Program-made: the position numbers and the translations under genes
In this document: positions 25,317 through 34,318 of the stretch, piece after piece
How the letters are laid out: each line of letters starts with the position of its first letter
How positions within the stretch are numbered: the stretch's first letter is position 1
Notes under the pieces: model-generated
What the model was told of the DNA's origin: nothing
What the model saw: only the letters and a program-made list of their open reading frames with translations
Databases searched by the model: none
Assembly: GCA_019115665.1 (NCBI GenBank)
Contig: DXDD01000094.1
Span: forward strand, 1 to 41,024
Length of the DNA: 41,024 bases
Direction: 5' to 3'
DNA from: Candidatus Eisenbergiella pullistercoris
Lineage (GTDB): Bacteria > Bacillota > Clostridia > Lachnospirales > Lachnospiraceae

Positions 25317-25368
25317 GGAGGATGGCTTACGCCATTCTCCCCGTTTGAAAAAGCCGCCCTGCGGCGGC
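25317..25368 (+). other. Stem-loops between iolC and iolD
   Basis: GGAGGATGGC ... GCCATTCTCC (25317-25340, 4-base loop, one G-U pair) and GCCGCC CTGC GGCGGC (25353-25368). Both sit upstream of the iolD ribosome-binding site. They resemble other hairpins in this cluster. Confidence 0.6.
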
Positions 25369-25385
25369 GAAAAAGTGGAGGCTGT

Positions 25386-27314
25386 ATGAAAACAACAAGA
25401 ATGACGACTGCCCAGGCGCTTGTGAAGTTCCTGGACAACCAGTATGTGGAATTTGACGGAAAAGAAACCAAGTTTGTGGACGGGATCTTTACCATTTTCG
25501 GCCACGGGATCGTGGTGGGACTGGGACAGGCTCTGGATGAGGATCCGGGAAGCCTGAAGGTCTATCAGGGCCGCAACGAGCAGGGCATGGCCCATGTGGC
25601 GGCCGGATTCGCCAAACAGGCCAACCGCCGCAGAATTATCGCCTGCGCGTCCTCTATCGGACCCGGCGCTGCGAACATGGTGACGGCGGCCGCCTGCGCC
25701 ACGGTAAACCACGTGCCGCTGCTTCTCTTCCCCGGCGATACCTTCGCCAGCAGACAGCCCGACCCGGTGCTGCAGCAGCTGGAGCGTCCGGACGCCCTGT
25801 CCGTGACCACCAACGACGCGTTCCGTCCGGTCTGCCGCTTCTGGGAGCGGATCATCCGCCCGGAGCAGCTCATGCCCGCCATGGTGCAGGCCATGCGCGT
25901 GCTGACCGATCCGGAGCTGACCGGCGCGGTCTGCATCGCCCTGTCCCAGGATGTGGAGGGAGAATCCTATGATTTCCCGGACTATTTCCTGAAGAAGAGA
26001 GTGCATAAGATCAGAAGACCTCTGCCTGTGAAAGAGGATCTGGACGATCTGGTCGCGCTGATTTCCGAAAGCAGACGGCCCATGGTGATCTGCGGCGGCG
26101 GCGTCCGCTATTCCGAAGCGGGAGAGGCGCTGGAAGCCTTCTGCGGAAAGTTCGGCATCCCGTTTGCGGAGACCCAGGCAGGAAAGAGCGCCTGCCATTC
26201 CAGCCATCCCATGAACGTGGGAGGCCTCGGCGTGACCGGAAACCTCTCCGCCAACACCATCGCAGGGGAAGCGGATCTGATCATTGCCGTGGGAAGCAGG
26301 CTGACCGACTTCACCACCGGCTCCAAGCTGCTCTATACCGGAGAGGGCGTGAAGATGGTGTCCGTCAACCTTTCCGGCTTTGACGCCTGCAAGATGGACG
26401 CGGTGTCCGTGATCGGCGACGCAAGGGAGACCATAAAGCTCGCGGATAAGGCCCTTTCCGAAAAAGGCTATCAGAGCGGCTGGGGAACGGCCGTGGCGGA
26501 GGCGAAGAAGAGCTGGGATGAGGAATACGCCCGTCTGGCGGATTATTCCTGCGACGAGAACTTCAGGCCCCTGATCGCCGCCGGAAATCCGGAGTCCATT
26601 CCCGAGTTCAGAAAGCTCACCGGTTCCGACATCACCCAGACCTCAGCCATCGCCCTGATCCGAAAGACCATCGATCCCGACGCCATCATCGTCGGCGCTT
26701 CCGGAAGCCTTCCGGGAGACCTGCAGAGAATGTGGACCACCGACCGCAGGGACAGCTATCTGATGGAATACGGCTATTCCTGCATGGGCTATGAGATCGC
26801 GGCGGCGCTGGGCGCGAAGCTGGCCTTCCCGGAGCAGGAGGTTTATTCCATGGTGGGAGACGGCGGCTTCCTGATGCTGCACAGCGAGCTGGTGACTTCC
26901 CTGCAGGAGGGAAAGAAGATCAACGTGCTGCTCTTTGACAACTGCGGCTTCGGCTGCATCAACAACCTGCAGATGTCAAACGGCATCGGCAATCTTGCCA
27001 CCGAGTTCCGCTACCGGGACGAGAAGGGCGGCTTAAACGGCGGACTCATGCCCATCGATTTCGCGGCTGTGGCGGCCGGATACGGCGTAAAGACCTATAC
27101 GGCAAGGACGCTGGAGGAGCTTCAGGCGGCGCTTATAGACGCGAAGAAGCAGACCGTTTCCACCCTGATCGACATCAAGGCCATCCCCAAGACCATGACG
27201 GACGGCTACAAGTCCTGGTGGAACGTGGGACTTGCCAGCACCACCGGCGTGCAGGCGCAGAAGGATGCCTATGAGAAGCTGATGGACAACCGGGCAAAGG
27301 CGAGAAAATATTAA
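25386..27314 (+). CDS. iolD: 3D-(3,5/4)-trihydroxycyclohexane-1,2-dione hydrolase
   Basis: 642 residues. It is a thiamine-diphosphate enzyme: the N-terminal catalytic part has [27 protein letters not shown] (Glu of the PYR domain) and [16 protein letters not shown]; the C-terminal PP domain has [20 protein letters not shown] (the GDG...N motif) with [13 protein letters not shown]. It opens the inositol-derived ring to give 5-deoxyglucuronate. Length fits IolD (about 635-645). It follows iolC by 90 bases. Confidence 0.96.
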   Translation: MKTTRMTTAQALVKFLDNQYVEFDGKETKFVDGIFTIFGHGIVVGLGQALDEDPGSLKVYQGRNEQGMAHVAAGFAKQANRRRIIACASSIGPGAANMVTAAACATVNHVPLLLFPGDTFASRQPDPVLQQLERPDALSVTTNDAFRPVCRFWERIIRPEQLMPAMVQAMRVLTDPELTGAVCIALSQDVEGESYDFPDYFLKKRVHKIRRPLPVKEDLDDLVALISESRRPMVICGGGVRYSEAGEALEAFCGKFGIPFAETQAGKSACHSSHPMNVGGLGVTGNLSANTIAGEADLIIAVGSRLTDFTTGSKLLYTGEGVKMVSVNLSGFDACKMDAVSVIGDARETIKLADKALSEKGYQSGWGTAVAEAKKSWDEEYARLADYSCDENFRPLIAAGNPESIPEFRKLTGSDITQTSAIALIRKTIDPDAIIVGASGSLPGDLQRMWTTDRRDSYLMEYGYSCMGYEIAAALGAKLAFPEQEVYSMVGDGGFLMLHSELVTSLQEGKKINVLLFDNCGFGCINNLQMSNGIGNLATEFRYRDEKGGLNGGLMPIDFAAVAAGYGVKTYTARTLEELQAALIDAKKQTVSTLIDIKAIPKTMTDGYKSWWNVGLASTTGVQAQKDAYEKLMDNRAKARKY

Positions 27315-27418
27315 GCCGCACAAATCGGTCAGAACGACGGATCGCCCGCGGAGGCCGGGAAAGCACCGCGCCGCCGCGGCGGGATCCGATAGAAAAATAT
27401 ATGGGAGGATAACAGAAA

Positions 27419-28318
27419 ATGCTGGACAAGACAAAAGTAAAGCTTGGGATCGCGCCCATCGCGTGGACCAACGACGATCTGCCTGACCTGGGCGGAGAGA
27501 ACACCTTCGCGCAGTGCGTCAGCGAGATGGCGCTTGCCGGATTTACCGGCTCCGAGGTGGGAAACAAATATCCCAAGGACCCTGCCGTCCTGAAAAAGGC
27601 GCTTTCCCTCCGCGGGATCGAGATCTGCAACGCCTGGTTCTCCACCTTCCTCATCAGCAGGCCTTATGAAGAGACCGAAAAGGCCTTTGAGGAGCATGTG
27701 GCGTTCCTTGCGGAAATGGGAGCCAAAGTGGTGGGCGTTTCCGAACAGAGCTACAGCACCCAGGGCATGCAGGATCAGCCCATCTTTGAAGGAAAGCATG
27801 TGATGAACGACGAGGAGTGGAAGCTTCTTACGGACGGCCTGAACCGTCTGGGAAAGCTTTCTCTGGAGAAATACGGCGTGGCGCTCACCTTCCACCATCA
27901 TATGGGAACCGTGGTGCAGACCGCTGCGGAGACCGACCGGCTGATGGCGGAGACCGATCCCGCCTATGTGAGCCTTCTGTACGACAGCGGCCATTTCGCC
28001 TACTGCGGCGAGGACCCGGTGGAGCTGGTAAAGCGCTATGCGTCCCGCATTAAGCATGTGCACCTGAAGGACATCCGTCCTGATGTGGTGGAGCGGGTGA
28101 AGAAGGAGCGTATGAGCTTCCTCGGCGGCGTGCGCGCCGGCGCGTTCACCATCCCCGGCGACGGCTGCATCGACTTCTCGCCCATCTTCCAGGTGCTGGA
28201 GGAGACCGGATATACCGGATACATGGTGGTAGAGGCGGAGCAGGATCCCGCGAAGGCGGATCCGCTGGAGTACGCCATCCGCGCAAGAAAGTACATCGCG
28301 GAAAAGACCGGGCTGTAA
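27419..28318 (+). CDS. iolE: 2-keto-myo-inositol dehydratase
   Basis: 299 residues, GGGAGG upstream. It is an AP-endonuclease/xylose-isomerase-type TIM barrel: [19 protein letters not shown] at the start, [24 protein letters not shown] (metal ligands), [15 protein letters not shown] and [20 protein letters not shown], ending [15 protein letters not shown] and VVEAEQDP. It dehydrates scyllo-inosose (2-keto-myo-inositol) to the IolD substrate. The order D-E-G-B matches clostridial clusters. Confidence 0.96.
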   Translation: MLDKTKVKLGIAPIAWTNDDLPDLGGENTFAQCVSEMALAGFTGSEVGNKYPKDPAVLKKALSLRGIEICNAWFSTFLISRPYEETEKAFEEHVAFLAEMGAKVVGVSEQSYSTQGMQDQPIFEGKHVMNDEEWKLLTDGLNRLGKLSLEKYGVALTFHHHMGTVVQTAAETDRLMAETDPAYVSLLYDSGHFAYCGEDPVELVKRYASRIKHVHLKDIRPDVVERVKKERMSFLGGVRAGAFTIPGDGCIDFSPIFQVLEETGYTGYMVVEAEQDPAKADPLEYAIRARKYIAEKTGL

Positions 28319-28475
28319 TCGATGTGTGATAACAAGCGGCCGGTCTGCGACAGGAAACAGGCCGGGCTGCGGCCGCATTCCGGGGCCGCGGCCTGGGCGG
28401 GAAGCTTTCGCCGGAACGTATTTTTTCAGTAAGACAGCGGGCGGACGCCCGTATGACGAAAGGAGCAAATAAATT

Positions 28476-29489
28476 ATGGTAACAGTAGGAATCATCGGAG
28501 CCGGAAGAATCGGCAAGGTGCACACCAGAAGCATCTGCAACTTCGTACACAACGCGAAGCTGAAGACCGTTGCGGATCCCTTCATGAATGAGGAGACGGA
28601 AAAGTGGCTGAAGGACATGGGCGTGCAGAACACCACGAAGGATTATCACGAGATCCTGAACGATCCCGAGATCCAGGCGGTGCTGATCTGCTCCTCCACG
28701 GACACCCATTCCCCGATCTCTCTGGAAGCGATCGCGGCAGGAAAGCACGTATTCTGCGAAAAGCCCATCGATCATGACCTGGGCAGGATCCGCGAGGTGC
28801 TGAAGGCGCTGGAAGGCAGCAACCTGAAATATCAGGTGGGCTTCAACCGCCGTTTTGACCACAACTTCGCGGCCGTGAAGCAGGCGGTCCTGGACGGAAA
28901 GGTGGGCGATCCTCATATCATCCGCATTACCTCCAGAGATCCTGAGCCGCCGAGCCCCGCTTATGTCGCCGTATCCGGAGGCATGTTCCTGGATATGACC
29001 ATCCATGATTTTGATATGGTCCGTTTCCTGGCCGGCTGCGACGCGGAGGAGATCTATGTGCAGTCCGCAGTCCTGGTGGATCCCGGCATCGGAGAGGCGG
29101 GAGATGTGGATACCGCGGTCATCACCCTCAAGATGGCAAACGGCGCCATCGCCGTGATTGACAACTCCAGACGCGCGGCCTATGGCTACGACCAGAGAGC
29201 GGAGGTGTTCGGCTCCAGGGGAATGGCGGCGACCTCCAACGATACCGCTTCCAGCCTGGTACTCTCCACCGCTGAGGGCATCACCGGCGAGAAGCCTCTG
29301 TACTTCTTCCTGGAGCGCTATACCGAGTCCTTCGCGAAGGAGATCACCTGCTTCATCGACTCCATCGAGAACGATACCCCTACCCTTGTGGGCGCGGAAG
29401 ACGGTCTGAAGCCCGTCCTGATGGGCATCGCCGCGAAGAAATCCGTGGAGGAGCACCGTCCGGTGAAGCTTTCCGAGATCGTATATTAA
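28476..29489 (+). CDS. iolG: Inositol 2-dehydrogenase
   Basis: 337 residues. The GFO/IDH/MocA fold is clear: MVTVGIIGAGRIGKVHTRSI (NAD site), CEKPID with the conserved Lys, GFNRRFDHNF, and DMTIHDFDMVRFL with the catalytic Asp/His pair. It oxidises myo-inositol to scyllo-inosose with NAD+. It may also accept scyllo- or chiro-inositol. It follows iolE by 157 bases that hold a GC-rich stem-loop (GCTGCGGCC, 28363-28389). Confidence 0.93.
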   Translation: MVTVGIIGAGRIGKVHTRSICNFVHNAKLKTVADPFMNEETEKWLKDMGVQNTTKDYHEILNDPEIQAVLICSSTDTHSPISLEAIAAGKHVFCEKPIDHDLGRIREVLKALEGSNLKYQVGFNRRFDHNFAAVKQAVLDGKVGDPHIIRITSRDPEPPSPAYVAVSGGMFLDMTIHDFDMVRFLAGCDAEEIYVQSAVLVDPGIGEAGDVDTAVITLKMANGAIAVIDNSRRAAYGYDQRAEVFGSRGMAATSNDTASSLVLSTAEGITGEKPLYFFLERYTESFAKEITCFIDSIENDTPTLVGAEDGLKPVLMGIAAKKSVEEHRPVKLSEIVY

Positions 29490-29505
29490 ACCAAAAAGTT
29501 TCTGC

Positions 29506-29561
29506 TTTCAGTCAGAACTTTTCAGGCAAAATTTTTCAGACAAAATTTTTCAGTCAGAACG
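29506..29561 (+). repeat. Four tandem 14-bp repeats in the iolG-iolB gap
   Basis: Consecutive units of TTTCAGNCARAAYK: TTTCAGTCAGAACT (29506), TTTCAGGCAAAATT (29520), TTTCAGACAAAATT (29534), TTTCAGTCAGAACG (29548). Outer copies resemble each other and so do the inner ones. The unit is not a whole number of codons and no gene covers it. Confidence 0.85.
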
Positions 29562-29612
29562 CTTCCGGGGAAAGAGGACGCGCCGCCGGCGCAGGGTCCT
29601 TTCTCCGGAAGC
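29561..29612 (+). other. Long imperfect stem-loop before iolB
   Basis: GCTTCCGG at 29561 pairs with CCGGAAGC ending at 29612, continued inward by GAAAG/CTTTC and GGAC/GTCC with a two-base bulge, and a small inner GCGCC/GGCGC stem. The apex has no U-run, so it is more likely an RNA-processing or stability structure than a terminator. Confidence 0.7.
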
Positions 29613-29643
29613 CTGAAATAGAGAGGGAAAGGAGAAGAAGATC

Positions 29644-30417
29644 ATGAGCCAGTTATTCAGCTACCCGGAATTCGATGATCAGGGCGTGAAGGTACTGAGC
29701 CGCGCAGGCGAAGGCGAAGGGCCTGACGACATGATGATGAACATCACCGTTTATCAGATGAAGGCCGGGGACGAAAGAAGCTTCTGCCTTCCGGAGGAGG
29801 AAATGGCCGTCCTTCTGGTGAAGGGAGATATCACTTTTTGCTGGAACGGAGAGGAAAAGAGAGGGAAGAGAGACAGCTTCATCGAAGAAGGCCCCTACTG
29901 TCTGCATGTGAGCAGAGGCGTATCCGTAACGGTAAGGGCGGAGGCGGACAGCGAAGTGCTGGTGCAGAGCACGGAGAATGAAAGGGAGTTCGCGCCCGTT
30001 TTCTACACGCCCGCGGACTGCAGGGACGATATCTTCGGAGACGGCGTATGGGACAACAAGATGAAGCGTACGGTCCGCACCGTGTTCGACTACAGCAACG
30101 CGCCCTACTCCAACATGGTAAACGGAGAGGTGATCAACCACCAGGGCGGCTGGTCCAGCTATGCGCCCCATCACCATCCGCAGCCCGAGGTTTATTATTA
30201 CCGCTATGAGCGTCCGGAAGGCTTCGGGGCCTGCTACATCGGCGACGACGTGTTCCGCATCGCGGACGGAAGCTGCGCGCATATCCGCTGCGGAAAGGTT
30301 CATCCGCAGGTGACGGCGCCCGGATATCCCATGTATTACTGCTGGATGATCCGCCATCTGCCGAATGATCCGTGGACGGATCGGATCGTGGATCCCAGAT
30401 ATGCCTGGATCCAGTAG
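29644..30417 (+). CDS. iolB: 5-deoxy-glucuronate isomerase
   Basis: 257 residues, GGAAAGGAGAAG upstream. The bicupin family marks are present: MMNITVYQMKAGDERSFCLP near the start, then NHQGGWSSYAPHHHPQPEVY with the metal-binding His cluster and YYRYERPEGFGACYIGDDVF, and QVTAPGYPMYYCWMIRH. It isomerises 5-deoxy-glucuronate to 2-deoxy-5-keto-gluconate, the substrate of IolC. With C, D, E, G and B present, the window lacks only iolJ (aldolase) and iolA. Confidence 0.95.
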   Translation: MSQLFSYPEFDDQGVKVLSRAGEGEGPDDMMMNITVYQMKAGDERSFCLPEEEMAVLLVKGDITFCWNGEEKRGKRDSFIEEGPYCLHVSRGVSVTVRAEADSEVLVQSTENEREFAPVFYTPADCRDDIFGDGVWDNKMKRTVRTVFDYSNAPYSNMVNGEVINHQGGWSSYAPHHHPQPEVYYYRYERPEGFGACYIGDDVFRIADGSCAHIRCGKVHPQVTAPGYPMYYCWMIRHLPNDPWTDRIVDPRYAWIQ

Positions 30418-30431
30418 GACAATGCGCCATT

Positions 30432-30515
30432 AAGCAAAATATGCAACATTCTGAAACGCAGAAAAGCAAATGATGAGTGGATGTGGCGCACGGTAACAGA
30501 TTAAAATACTTATAG
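30432..30515 (+). promoter_or_regulatory. Operators and promoter of the lplBC operon
   Basis: AAGCAAAATATGCAACAT (30432-30449) and AAACGCAGAAAAGCAAATG (30454-30472) match the repeats in the araC-GH105 gap. A TTATAG box (30510-30515) or TAAAAT (30502-30507) serves as -10, with the second repeat close to the -35 position, as for class II AraC activation. The lplB start follows at 30573. This makes the permease a likely member of the same regulon although it is preceded by iolB. Confidence 0.6.
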
Positions 30516-30572
30516 AATTCAGAACGGAGAATTATAAAAGTATGAAGTAATGTAAAAAGTGGGGAAGGTAAT

Positions 30573-31505
30573 ATGGCGAAACAAAAAGCAGCAGTGAAAG
30601 AGAAAAAGAATGTCAAGACCTATCTGAAAAACACATGGCAGCTGTATGCCATGCTGATCATCCCGGTGGTTTATATGATCCTTTTCAAATATAAACCGAT
30701 GCTGGGCGTGGTCGTCGCATTTAAGAAATTCAACGTGTTCCAGGGTATCTGGAACAGCCCGTGGATCGGACTTGCGAACTTCCAGGAAGCGTTTTCATCC
30801 AGAGACTTCTGGAGCGCGCTGGCGAATACGCTGATCCTGAACATCGGCGATCTGATCATCGGCTTCCCGATCCCGATCTTCCTGGCGATCTTCCTGAACG
30901 AGCTGAAGAGCAGCGCGGTAAGAAAGACGACGCAGACCCTCCTGTATCTGCCCAACTTTCTTTCCTGGGTTATCATCGCCGGTATCAGCACGCAGCTGTT
31001 CTCTTCCAGCGGACTGGTGAACAACCTTCTGAATGCGCTGGGCATCGGCACGGTGAACTTCCTGACCAACTCCTTCGCGTGGAGGATCGTATACTGGTTC
31101 TTCGGCGTATGGCAGGGCGCGGGATATTCCCTGATCGTTTATCTGGCGGCCCTGATGGCGACGGACGCTTCCCTCGGCGAGGCGGCCTACATAGACGGAG
31201 CGACCAGACTTCAGAGAATCTGGTATGTGACGCTTCCTCAGATCTCTTCCACCATTACGGTTCTTCTGATCATGCAGGTCGGAAAACTGGTGAGCATCAG
31301 CTTCGACCGTCCTTACATGATGGGCAACTCCCTGGTAAGAGACGCGGCGGACGTTATCAGTACCTACGTATATTCCATCGGTCTTGCAGCCGGACGTTTT
31401 GACTTCGCAACGGCGGTTGGTCTGTTCCAGACGGTAGTCGGCATCGTCCTGGTACTTTCCGCGAATGCGGTCATTAAGAAAATGGGACAGGAGGGAATCG
31501 TGTAA
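30573..31505 (+). CDS. lplB: Carbohydrate ABC transporter permease (LplB type)
   Basis: 310 residues, GGGGAAGG upstream. Six membrane helices; the N-terminal segment is KNTWQLYAMLIIPVVYMILF, and the EAA coupling loop GEAAYIDGATRLQRIWYVTL near residue 205 contacts the ATPase. It belongs to the CUT1-type permeases that import oligosaccharides with a lipoprotein binding protein. No ATPase gene is seen here; these systems usually share MsmX-like ATPases encoded elsewhere. Its stop overlaps the next gene's start (TAATG). Confidence 0.93.
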   Translation: MAKQKAAVKEKKNVKTYLKNTWQLYAMLIIPVVYMILFKYKPMLGVVVAFKKFNVFQGIWNSPWIGLANFQEAFSSRDFWSALANTLILNIGDLIIGFPIPIFLAIFLNELKSSAVRKTTQTLLYLPNFLSWVIIAGISTQLFSSSGLVNNLLNALGIGTVNFLTNSFAWRIVYWFFGVWQGAGYSLIVYLAALMATDASLGEAAYIDGATRLQRIWYVTLPQISSTITVLLIMQVGKLVSISFDRPYMMGNSLVRDAADVISTYVYSIGLAAGRFDFATAVGLFQTVVGIVLVLSANAVIKKMGQEGIV

Positions 31506-32375
31506 TGGGAAGCAGTATTAACAGCAGAACAGAGAAGTTATTCCAGTTTTTCTGGACAGCATTTTTTATCATTGTCACCATAATCGCAATGGTTCCGATC
31601 CTGCGGGTTATTTCCATGTCCTTCAGTACCAAGGAGGCCATTCTGGCAGGCAAGGTCATGGTATGGCCGGTGGGCTTCACTCTGGAAGCCTATGACAGGG
31701 CGTTAAACAGCGGAAGCTTTGTCAGAGCGTTCGGTTATTCCATCGTCCTGATGATCGGTTCCACGGCGCTGAGTCTGATCATGACGGTAATCGCCGCCTA
31801 TCCTCTTTCCAAGAAGCATCTGGTAGGGGGGGGGAGCGATCATGACTCTGTTCGTCCTGACCATGTACTTAAATCCCGGCGTTATCCCGGAGTACCTGAA
31901 CGTCAGAGACTTCAAGATGATCGATACCGTATGGTCCCTGCTGATTCCGGGAGCGCTGAGCGCCTACAATATGATCATCATGTGCAACGCCTTCAAGGGA
32001 ATCGACGCGGCCATCTACGACGCGGCAAAGATCGACGGGTGCAGTGAAGGGCGGACGCTGATCAGCGTGGCTCTGCCTCTGGTTTATCCTACCATTGCGA
32101 CCCTGGGTCTGTTCTACGCGGTCGGCAGATGGAACGGCATCAGCGACGTATTGTACTACATCAACTCCTCCGAGCTGTTCACCGTGCAGATGGTTCTGAA
32201 GCAGTTCATCGAATCCATCAACGTAACGGCCGAGGAAGGTATCCAGACCAACCTGGTAGCCGACAACATCAAGGCGGCGAGTATCGTGATCTCCATGCTG
32301 CCCATGCTGATCGTATATCCTTTCGTGCAGAAGTTCTTCACCAAGGGTATCATGATCGGAGCGGTAAAGGGTTAA
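31505..32375 (+). pseudogene. lplC: Carbohydrate ABC permease (LplC type), +1 frameshift in G9 run
   Basis: The first 107 codons (KLFQFFWTAFFIIVTIIAMV..., AYPLSKKHLV) match LplC permeases, then the frame runs off after a run of nine G (31826-31834). Reading with eight G continues seamlessly as VGGGAIMTLFVLTMYLNPGV and IPEYLNVRDF, through EAA motif AAIYDAAKIDGCSEGRTL to ITMIGAVKG, giving about 289 residues in total. The 3' part has its own ATG (31842) a few bases after GGGGAG, so reinitiation is possible. Either the allele is phase-variable by slippage, or ribosome/polymerase slippage restores it, or it is a base-calling error. The rest looks under selection, so the gene was recently functional. 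Confidence 0.9.
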
Positions 32376-32453
32376 TGCGATTAATCTATCCTTTCGGGCA
32401 GGTCCTGCCCGGAAGGGTATGTTAATAAAAAACGAATGGGAGGTAACCAAGAA

Positions 32454-34142
32454 ATGAGGAGAAAAAGTCTACTCAAAAGATCACTGGCAATCCTGCTTGC
32501 GGCGGGAATGGCTGTGACGGGAGCGGCATGTGGAAGCTCTTCTTCCACTACCCCTTCTGAGCCTGCGGCTGAGACCGCTCCTGCAGCTACGGAAGAAGCT
32601 GCGGCGACGGAAGAGGCTGCGGACAGCGCTGCTACGGAAGAAGCAGCGGCTGACGCCGATCTGTTCGGCGATGAAGTCACCATCAACGTAATGGTATGGG
32701 ACAGAGGAAACGCTGCGCCCGGAACCACCACCGAGGACAACAACCTGACCAAATGGATCCAGGAGCAGGTGAAGACGCTGTACAACATCAACGTTGAGTA
32801 CACCGCTGTTCCCAGAGCCGAGTCCGACGACAAGGTTAACATCATGCTGAGCGGCGGCACCGCCCCCGACATCATCATGACCTATGACCAGGCGCTGTTC
32901 TATAACTATGCGAGCAGCGGAGCCCTGAAGGATCTGACCGATCTGTATGCGCAGTACGGCGGAGACATCGAAGCCAACTGTACCGAGGCTGAGCCTGCGG
33001 GCGTGATCGACGGCGTGAGATATGCCGTTATGAAGCAGAGAGGTACCGAGGAACCCCGTCATACCGCTTACATCCGTCAGGACTGGCTGGATGAGCTGGG
33101 CATGGAGATCCCTACCACCAAGGAAGAGCTTGGCGAGTATCTGTATGCGGCTAAGGAAAACAACCTTGGCGGCGACAACACCATTCCGTGGGCAATGAGC
33201 GGACGTACCGATACCGAGAAGATGTATCTGAACTTCGTTGGATCCTATGTGGATCTGCCCAGCGACCGCGACGCTTACATGTATGCAGAGAGCTACATGG
33301 CAGTAGCGCCCGGCTCCAAGGATGGTCTGCAGCAGCTGAACACCTGGTACAACGACGGCCTGATCAGCCAGGATTTCCCGACTGACTCCGCGGAAGATGT
33401 ATACAAGGCTGCCATCGCAAACGGCAACGCAGGCTTCGTGCTTGACGACGTTTACAACCCTCATGCAAGCTTTGAGGTTCTCAACAACACCCTCGGCGTG
33501 CAGGAGACCTTCGTTCCGGTACAGTGCTTCGACCTTCCGGACGGCTCCTACAGAAATCCTTTTGAGTACAGATATGCCATGTATGTCATGATCCCTTCCA
33601 CCACCAGCGATGAGAAGGCGGCTGCCTGCATGAAGTACCTCAACTGGATGTCCGATCCTGAAGTAGCGATGAACATTTATTATACTCCTGACTACACCAC
33701 CAACGATCTCGGCGTAGCGGTTGCTCCTTCTACCACCGAGCTTCAGGAGCTGGGTTATCCCGGAACTCCCGACGACCTGTCCATCGTGAACCAGAACTAT
33801 ACCTGGGTAAACGATTATGAGGTTATGGCTGCTACCAGCTATGAGAACAGAACCTCCGACTGGGTGACCGAGGAGTGGTATCTGAACCTGTACGAAGTGA
33901 AGGAAGTCGGCAAGTATCGTTTCCCGACCTACGCTTACATCTCTCCTGATGAGCAGACCTATGGCGCTGACATCAAGACCAGAATGATCGAGTTCGTTTA
34001 CAACTGCATCTGCTGCCCTGCTGATCAGTTCGAGTCCACCTATGAATCCGGATATCAGGAGCTGGTAAACGCCGGCCTGCAGAAGATCCTGGATGCAAGA
34101 GGAGCTTACTATGACAGCGTAAACGGCGGCGCTGCTGAATAA
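32454..34142 (+). CDS. lplA: Sugar-binding lipoprotein of the LplA type
   Basis: 562 residues from the ATG at 32454 (GGGAGG upstream); an upstream in-frame ATG at 32436 has no site. Signal peptide LKRSLAILLAAGMAVTGAAC with a lipobox VTGAAC; a Ser/Thr/Glu/Ala-rich spacer of about 50 residues follows. The mature part has the extracellular solute-binding family 1 fold (ITMIMLSGGTAPDIIMTY-like GGTAPDIIM, WLDELGMEIPTT, and WMSDPEVAMNIYY). It captures the oligosaccharide for LplB/LplC. It ends with a terminator at 34215. Confidence 0.92.
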   Translation: MRRKSLLKRSLAILLAAGMAVTGAACGSSSSTTPSEPAAETAPAATEEAAATEEAADSAATEEAAADADLFGDEVTINVMVWDRGNAAPGTTTEDNNLTKWIQEQVKTLYNINVEYTAVPRAESDDKVNIMLSGGTAPDIIMTYDQALFYNYASSGALKDLTDLYAQYGGDIEANCTEAEPAGVIDGVRYAVMKQRGTEEPRHTAYIRQDWLDELGMEIPTTKEELGEYLYAAKENNLGGDNTIPWAMSGRTDTEKMYLNFVGSYVDLPSDRDAYMYAESYMAVAPGSKDGLQQLNTWYNDGLISQDFPTDSAEDVYKAAIANGNAGFVLDDVYNPHASFEVLNNTLGVQETFVPVQCFDLPDGSYRNPFEYRYAMYVMIPSTTSDEKAAACMKYLNWMSDPEVAMNIYYTPDYTTNDLGVAVAPSTTELQELGYPGTPDDLSIVNQNYTWVNDYEVMAATSYENRTSDWVTEEWYLNLYEVKEVGKYRFPTYAYISPDEQTYGADIKTRMIEFVYNCICCPADQFESTYESGYQELVNAGLQKILDARGAYYDSVNGGAAE

Positions 34143-34214
34143 AGAGCAGAGGATAAAGCCCCACATCCTGAACGGCGGATAAACGCTGCGCGGGACATCC
34201 AAGGTTCAGGTTTT

Positions 34215-34250
34215 ATGACCGTCCTGGCGTCATGCCGGGGCGGTCATATT
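34215..34250 (+). terminator. Intrinsic terminator after the binding-protein gene
   Basis: ATGACCGTCCTGGC (34215-34228) pairs with GCCGGGGCGGTCAT (34234-34247) with two G-U pairs and a five-base loop, followed by ATTTG. The following lyase-like gene may still be read through, or have its own start. Confidence 0.7.
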
Positions 34251-34318
34251 TGACAGCGGGGAAAACGGGGAAAGGAAGAAAAGCGTCCTGGCGCGGACGC
34301 TTTGGAATGGAGGAGACA

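Noticed and set aside
23472-26207. A 911-residue open frame on the minus strand over mgtC, iolC and iolD
   Set aside because: It overlaps three clear genes in the opposite direction and has no protein motif; it is a GC-rich antisense shadow.
29506-29561. The 14-bp repeats as a CRISPR array
   Set aside because: The units are contiguous with no spacers, and no cas gene is present.
32481-34202. A 573-residue minus-strand frame over the sugar-binding protein
   Set aside because: It is antisense to a lipoprotein with an unmistakable signal and fold; low-complexity and without motifs.
34232-34318. The upstream start at 34232 for the lyase-like gene
   Set aside because: It lies within the terminator hairpin and has no ribosome-binding site; the ATG at 34319 has GGAGG.
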